Assembly: GCA_021798635.1 (NCBI GenBank)
Contig: JAJZGH010000189.1
Span: 1 to 10,039 of the forward strand
DNA: 10,039 nt
Direction: 5' to 3'
From: Planctomycetota bacterium
Lineage (GTDB): Bacteria > Planctomycetota > Phycisphaerae > WQYP01
The notes beneath the pieces were generated by a model. It was not told the origin of the DNA. It did not search any database and was given only the letters and a program-made list of their open reading frames with translations. This document shows, in pieces, positions 6,382 through 10,039 of this stretch. Every line of letters begins with the position of its first letter. Position 1 is the stretch's first letter. Made by a program: the position numbers and the translations under genes.

Positions 6382-7581
6382 ATGAAATCCGCATCGCGCA
6401 GGACATTATTAAACATTCTTTATCGAAGCTGCTGCCGAAATAATCAATCGGCAACAGGTGGACCGCTGGAAGCGACGCGCGTGGTCGTGATCCGGTTTGA
6501 TGAAATCGGGGATCTGATTCTTACGCTGCCGTTTCTGCGGGAATTGAGACGGTCCCTGCCCAAGGCTCGCATTGCGCTGGTAATCCGCCCGGCTCTGGTG
6601 AATCTGGTGGAATTATGCCCCTATGTTGATAGCGTCGTTGCCTTTGCCCCCAAATTTGGCTTTCGGCCCGGACGATTAAAAGCTCTTTTTGACCTGCGGC
6701 GGCAGGTGACAGCTGCGCTTGGCGCACCGCCGCAGCTTGGAATTCTGCCGCGGTTTGATGCCGATTTCAGCCGCGGCTTAATCGCTTTGCTGGCAACCGG
6801 TGCCCCGCAGCGGATTGGCTTTTCCGAATCAGCCACGCCTGAAAAAGCACACGCCGATGCCGGCACGGACCGATTCCTGACGCATCCGGTTCAGCCCGAG
6901 GGTGCAGATATGCACGAAGTAAAACGCAATTTGTCCTTGCTTACGGCGCTTGGTGCTGCGGTTGGCAGCGACCAGCTGCAGCTATTTCTATCTCCGGAGG
7001 ATAATAGAAAAGCGGATGCGCTGTTGGCGCGCGGCACCGAGAGCACAGTATGGATCGGACTGTGCGCCGGTGCCAGCACCGAGCGAAAAAGGTGGCCAAT
7101 AGATCGCTACCTGGCCGTGGCGAAGTTTATTGCAGACGATTATCCCAATGCTGCAATGGTGGTGGTCGGCGGCCCGGGAGATCGGGAAGTTGGGGAGCAA
7201 ATGGTGCAACACCTTCGCGGGCGCGGCTTAAATGTTGCGGGGGCCTTAACCCTGCGGGAAACGGCGGCAGTTCTGGCGAAATGCGCACTTTACGTAGGAA
7301 ATGATACGGGACCCATGCATATCGCGGCTGCCGTCGGGGTTCCTGTCGTCGCCGTTTATGCCGATCCAGCACCGCCATCACCTCCAAAACTTGCAGGTAA
7401 CACCGAGAAAACTCCGGCACGTTTTGATCCATGGGGCGTCCCTTCCCGGACCGTTACACCGGGCGGCGGCGCGGCAGCGGTTGCTGCCGCCCATGCTTCG
7501 ACCGCAAGTGCAATTACTGCTGTGACGGTTGAACAGGTGATACAAGCCGTTAAGGAATTATTGCCGCGTATACCGTCCTAG
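6382..7581 (+). CDS. Glycosyltransferase family 9 (heptosyltransferase-like)
   Basis: The 399-residue protein has the two-Rossmann GT-B fold of the ADP-heptose:LPS heptosyltransferase family, which adds sugars to the inner core of surface lipopolysaccharide or related glycans at the cytoplasmic face of the membrane. The N-terminal domain begins VVVIRFDEIGDLILTLPFL (34-52), with the conserved R-D-GD-L-T-P pattern. The C-terminal nucleotide-sugar domain has GLCAGASTERKRWP (226-239), VVGGPGD (261-267) and GNDTGPMHIAAAVGVP (306-321), the latter being the hallmark donor-binding motif, then RFDPWG (347-352). Residues 361-379 are an alanine/glycine-rich segment where relatives often have a cysteine-containing loop. 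About 30 residues precede the domain. ATG 6382 is preferred to in-frame TTG 6355, though neither has a strong Shine-Dalgarno. The sugar donor and acceptor cannot be told. It is convergent with the FkbM-type gene 61 bp downstream. Confidence 0.92.
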   Translation: MKSASRRTLLNILYRSCCRNNQSATGGPLEATRVVVIRFDEIGDLILTLPFLRELRRSLPKARIALVIRPALVNLVELCPYVDSVVAFAPKFGFRPGRLKALFDLRRQVTAALGAPPQLGILPRFDADFSRGLIALLATGAPQRIGFSESATPEKAHADAGTDRFLTHPVQPEGADMHEVKRNLSLLTALGAAVGSDQLQLFLSPEDNRKADALLARGTESTVWIGLCAGASTERKRWPIDRYLAVAKFIADDYPNAAMVVVGGPGDREVGEQMVQHLRGRGLNVAGALTLRETAAVLAKCALYVGNDTGPMHIAAAVGVPVVAVYADPAPPSPPKLAGNTEKTPARFDPWGVPSRTVTPGGGAAAVAAAHASTASAITAVTVEQVIQAVKELLPRIPS

Positions 7582-7642
7582 GCGATACGCAAGGCAACAG
7601 CGACTATATCGGTACGCCCATCGCCATGATAATAAGACAGAA

Positions 7643-8581
7643 TCATCGGATCGGCCGGGCGGCAATATTCAGCGGCGAAATATCCGCTGGCGGCGGAAAG
7701 GTGGTTTGATCGCCGGCATCTTTATATGCCGTGAAGTCGTAGCGACATAACGAATTGAGATAATTCGTCAGCGATTCCAGGGAGTCACCAGCCGAGGCTA
7801 CACACGCGCGATTCCACTCGAAAAACAAATAGGGCTTGAAGCGCCGGATGAATTCCGCGGCTCCGGTGAACACGGATTTTTCATGGCCTTCCACATCGAC
7901 CTTCAGCACAATTCGGTCGGCGCCGGATATAGCGGGCATATCTGATAATGCATCATCGAGCTTAAAGCATGGCACATTCAGCGTCTTTATTTTTGATTTG
8001 TCGCTTCCGAATTCCTTCGCCAGATGATCCGAAAGTACGGACGATGAACCGGACTGTTCCGGCACGATATTAAGTTGAATGGTGCCGGCAGTGTCGCTGA
8101 CGGCGGCGGAAAATATCCGCACATTGTCCAGATTATTAAGTGCGGCGGTCGCCGCCGCGAGTTGGGCCAACTGCGGGTTGGCTTCAAATCCGACCACTTG
8201 TCCTTTTCCGGAGATAAATTTTGCAATATTCGCCGCATACATACCTCCATTAGCACCGACATCAATGTAACAGGGGCGCGACGAGCCGTGAAACAACTGT
8301 CGCAGCAGCAGCAAATTGGCACCTTGCACATCCGGCCATAGGGATAACGACAGACTGGTATGATCAAACGCATTGCCTACATAGCGGGTGTCACCCCATG
8401 TGCGTCCCCGGAAATAGGGTTTATTTTTACTGAGAAACTTAAAGAGCTTGGTACTATTGGTACGGATGCCCTTTCGGCTTAACAGGGGCAAAAGAAATTG
8501 GCCGAGGGTGAATTTTAATTCCAATGCGGAAAGCTGCTCTTGATTATCCAGCAGGGCTTCCTGCAATTTCTGTAAGGGCAT
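7643..8581 (-). CDS. FkbM-family S-adenosylmethionine-dependent methyltransferase
   Basis: The 312-residue protein carries an FkbM methyltransferase domain at about 104-260. Motif I is YIDVGANGGMYAANIA (105-120), the SAM-binding glycine-rich loop; GFEANPQ (131-137) is motif II with the ribose-binding acidic residue; LKVDVEGHEKSVFTGA (226-241) is the family's hallmark segment, and FKPYLFFEWN (248-257) follows. Relatives O-methylate sugars in surface polysaccharides, or antibiotics; here the nearby glycosyltransferases make a glycan substrate more likely. The first 90 residues are a variable, helix-rich region without a recognised domain. ATG 8581 is chosen because GGAG (8592-8595) lies 10 nt upstream; the frame stays open to an ATG at 8659 but no ribosome site is seen there. 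It is convergent with the GT9 gene and divergent from the GT39-like gene. Confidence 0.9.
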   Translation of the reverse strand: MPLQKLQEALLDNQEQLSALELKFTLGQFLLPLLSRKGIRTNSTKLFKFLSKNKPYFRGRTWGDTRYVGNAFDHTSLSLSLWPDVQGANLLLLRQLFHGSSRPCYIDVGANGGMYAANIAKFISGKGQVVGFEANPQLAQLAAATAALNNLDNVRIFSAAVSDTAGTIQLNIVPEQSGSSSVLSDHLAKEFGSDKSKIKTLNVPCFKLDDALSDMPAISGADRIVLKVDVEGHEKSVFTGAAEFIRRFKPYLFFEWNRACVASAGDSLESLTNYLNSLCRYDFTAYKDAGDQTTFPPPADISPLNIAARPIR

Positions 8582-8846
8582 GAAACATCTGCTCCGATTA
8601 ACAGCATTTTCCGGACTTTTATAACAGCGCATGGTAGTTGGCGCTCTTGCAACGGTCAAATCCCGCGTATGCCCCCGGGCACCCTATGATGGCCCTGACC
8701 ATCATCGGTTCTTGGTCTGATTTTCAAATCGGCAATCGCATCTTAAATCATCCCGGTCATCCGCCAGCAAGCGAGCCGGCCTGAATCCGCCTGTTAGCAG
8801 CACCGACGCCGAGATATAATAACTCCACCCACGAATAGGAAGGTAA
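8582..8846. promoter_or_regulatory. Divergent spacer between FkbM-type and GT39-like genes
   Basis: This 265-bp spacer must contain promoters for both flanking genes. On the plus strand a perfect TATAAT lies at 8815-8820, 26 bp before ATG 8847, with no good -35 (TGTTAG at 8792-8797 is at the right distance). For the minus gene, a TATAAA-like box is visible near 8616-8623, read leftward, without a clear -35. A perfect inverted repeat, ATGATGG (8686-8692) and CCATCAT (8699-8705), six bases apart, could be an operator or a small hairpin. GATTT-TC-AAATC (8719-8730) is another small palindrome. No open reading frame of interest is seen. Confidence 0.4.
8837..8843 (+). promoter_or_regulatory. Shine-Dalgarno site of the GT39-like gene
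   Basis: AGGAAGG, with AGGA ending 6 nt before ATG 8847. It is the strongest ribosome site in the window and fixes the start of this gene. Confidence 0.7.
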
Positions 8847-10039
8847 ATGAGAACCGAAAACCAGCCTCTAAATCACCGCCAGGACAGGAATTGTAAAAGG
8901 CATGTAAATGCGCAATCACGGCTCACACGCCTGTTGACGCGCTGGCCTTTCTGGATATGTGCGGTTATTGCCGCTGGAATCGCCTGGAGAGTTCTGGATT
9001 ATTACCTGCGCTATCCGGTGTGGACGGATGAAGCATCGCTAGGCTTGAATATCATCCATCGCTCGTACGCCGGACTCTTGCGACCATTAAATTTCGCTCA
9101 GGTAGCCCCCCTGTTTTTTCTCTGGACCCAAAAATTTATTATTGATCACTTAGGAACTTCGGCATTGAGCATCCGATTCCTGCCTTTTGCGGCCGGCGTG
9201 GCGTGCCTCCCGCTGGCGTGGATGGCATTTCGCCCGGCATTCGGACCGCGCGCCGCTCTGGTGGCAACGGCATTGATCGTCTGCTCCCTGGCACCGGTAC
9301 GCCTGACCTGCGACGCCAAGCCCTATTCAATTGATTTGCTGTTCAGCCTGATCTTCGTTGGTGCGATGGCACGTTATCTCATGGCCCCGGGACGCCGGCG
9401 CTGGCTGATTTTTCTTTGCGTGCTGACGCCGGTGGCAGTGGGATTTTCATTTCCCTGCCTCTTCGTGCTGGGTGCCTCAAGTCTTGCGGCAGGCTGGCAA
9501 GTGTGGCGCAGAGGAAAGTTTCGCGTATTGCCGGTGTGGATTGTGCTTAATATCCTGGCGGTACTGGCCTTTGCAATAAATTATCATTGGATCATCCATC
9601 CGCAAAGTCTGAAAACTCAGTCCTATATGGACAGCTTCTGGAAGCATCAGTTCCCACCCCATAACCTGGGAATATTCTGGTGGCTGATTAAAGCCAGCGT
9701 GTCCGAAATGATGTCCTATCCCTTCGGCAGAAATTATGGATTCGGATTGATTCTGGCTCCCCTATGTCTGATCGGAGCTTTGCGGCTGGTTCGTTCCCGA
9801 GGTGCCGCTTGGGGTATTCTATTGGCCGGGCCATTCGCTTTGACGTTTCTGGCATCGATTTTCCGACATTATCCCTTCGGAGGAGCCATCCGCCTGCAAC
9901 AACAATTGCTGCCTTCCATCGCGATACTCTCCGCGTGGGGACTGCGAACCGTCCTGACATTGGTTTTTCATAACCACGTGGATCGAAAAGTCGCGCGTGC
10001 GGTGGTGATAGGCACCGCGGTTGCGCTGGTGGGCTATAC
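8847..10039 (+). CDS. GT39/ArnT-like membrane glycosyltransferase, cut by window end
   Basis: A frame from ATG 8847 stays open to the window end: 397 codons plus two bases. The protein starts with a basic cytoplasmic tail (1-33), then a first membrane helix (about 34-50). The following loop, YPVWTDEASLGLNII (56-70), holds the Asp-Glu pair (61-62) that in GT-C enzymes (PMT/ArnT) sits in the first extracytoplasmic loop and acts in catalysis. Further hydrophobic segments follow (about 112-128, 136-152, 160-178, 185-215, 224-242 and more). CDAKPYSIDLL (155-165) and HYPFGGAIRLQQQLLP (341-356) match elements common in planctomycete GT39-type proteins. Such enzymes transfer sugars from polyprenyl-phosphate donors to glycans, lipids or proteins outside the cytoplasmic membrane. 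The acceptor is unknown. It is divergent from the FkbM-type gene, and a TATAAT box lies 26 bp upstream of its start. Confidence 0.85.
   Translation, partial: MRTENQPLNHRQDRNCKRHVNAQSRLTRLLTRWPFWICAVIAAGIAWRVLDYYLRYPVWTDEASLGLNIIHRSYAGLLRPLNFAQVAPLFFLWTQKFIIDHLGTSALSIRFLPFAAGVACLPLAWMAFRPAFGPRAALVATALIVCSLAPVRLTCDAKPYSIDLLFSLIFVGAMARYLMAPGRRRWLIFLCVLTPVAVGFSFPCLFVLGASSLAAGWQVWRRGKFRVLPVWIVLNILAVLAFAINYHWIIHPQSLKTQSYMDSFWKHQFPPHNLGIFWWLIKASVSEMMSYPFGRNYGFGLILAPLCLIGALRLVRSRGAAWGILLAGPFALTFLASIFRHYPFGGAIRLQQQLLPSIAILSAWGLRTVLTLVFHNHVDRKVARAVVIGTAVALVGY

Noticed and set aside
8582..8659. 26-residue N-terminal extension of the FkbM-type protein
   Set aside because: No ribosome site before ATG 8659 or 8632, while GGAG stands 10 nt before ATG 8581; the extension also overlaps a likely promoter region.
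1..10039. CRISPR arrays, insertion sequences, phage genes, rRNA
   Set aside because: No spaced direct repeats, transposase or integrase motifs, phage structural genes or conserved rRNA segments were seen on reading both strands.

Overview
The window looks like ordinary chromosomal DNA from a free-living Gram-negative-type bacterium, most likely a planctomycete (Phycisphaerae or a relative). This assignment is an inference. It rests on two large membrane proteins with planctomycete-style GT-C glycosyltransferase signatures, an MscL with an appended zinc ribbon, several TTG or weak-SD starts, and moderately high GC with long uncompressed intergenic spacers. No phage, transposase, CRISPR array, rRNA or tRNA was recognised.

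Left arm (1-2170, leftward): a LysR-type regulator, then mscL (mechanosensitive channel with proline linker and C-terminal zinc ribbon), then the start of a multi-pass membrane protein that leaves the window at base 1. The spacings (68 and 79 bp) allow a leftward transcription unit, but no promoter or terminator between them is certain.

Centre (2171-3710): the LysR gene is divergent from a YeiH/UPF0324 transporter (putative sulfate exporter family), the same pairing as yeiE-yeiH of enterobacteria. The 334 bp after the transporter hold a perfect 9-bp palindrome, a 13-bp inverted repeat enclosing a terminator-like hairpin, a very GC-rich non-coding block with a long imperfect inverted repeat, and a double TATAAT promoter.

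Centre-right (3711-6212): rnr, a full-length RNase R with a TTG start. A six-codon mini-ORF lies just upstream in the same frame.

Right arm (6213-10039): a GT9 (heptosyltransferase-like) glycosyltransferase, a convergent FkbM-family methyltransferase, and a divergent GT39/ArnT-like membrane glycosyltransferase cut by the window end. These three suggest a cell-surface glycan neighbourhood. The spacer between rnr and the GT9 gene folds on paper into a compact 73-nt three-way junction. That element is the least explained structure in the window and the one most worth checking; no clearly new multi-gene system is visible.
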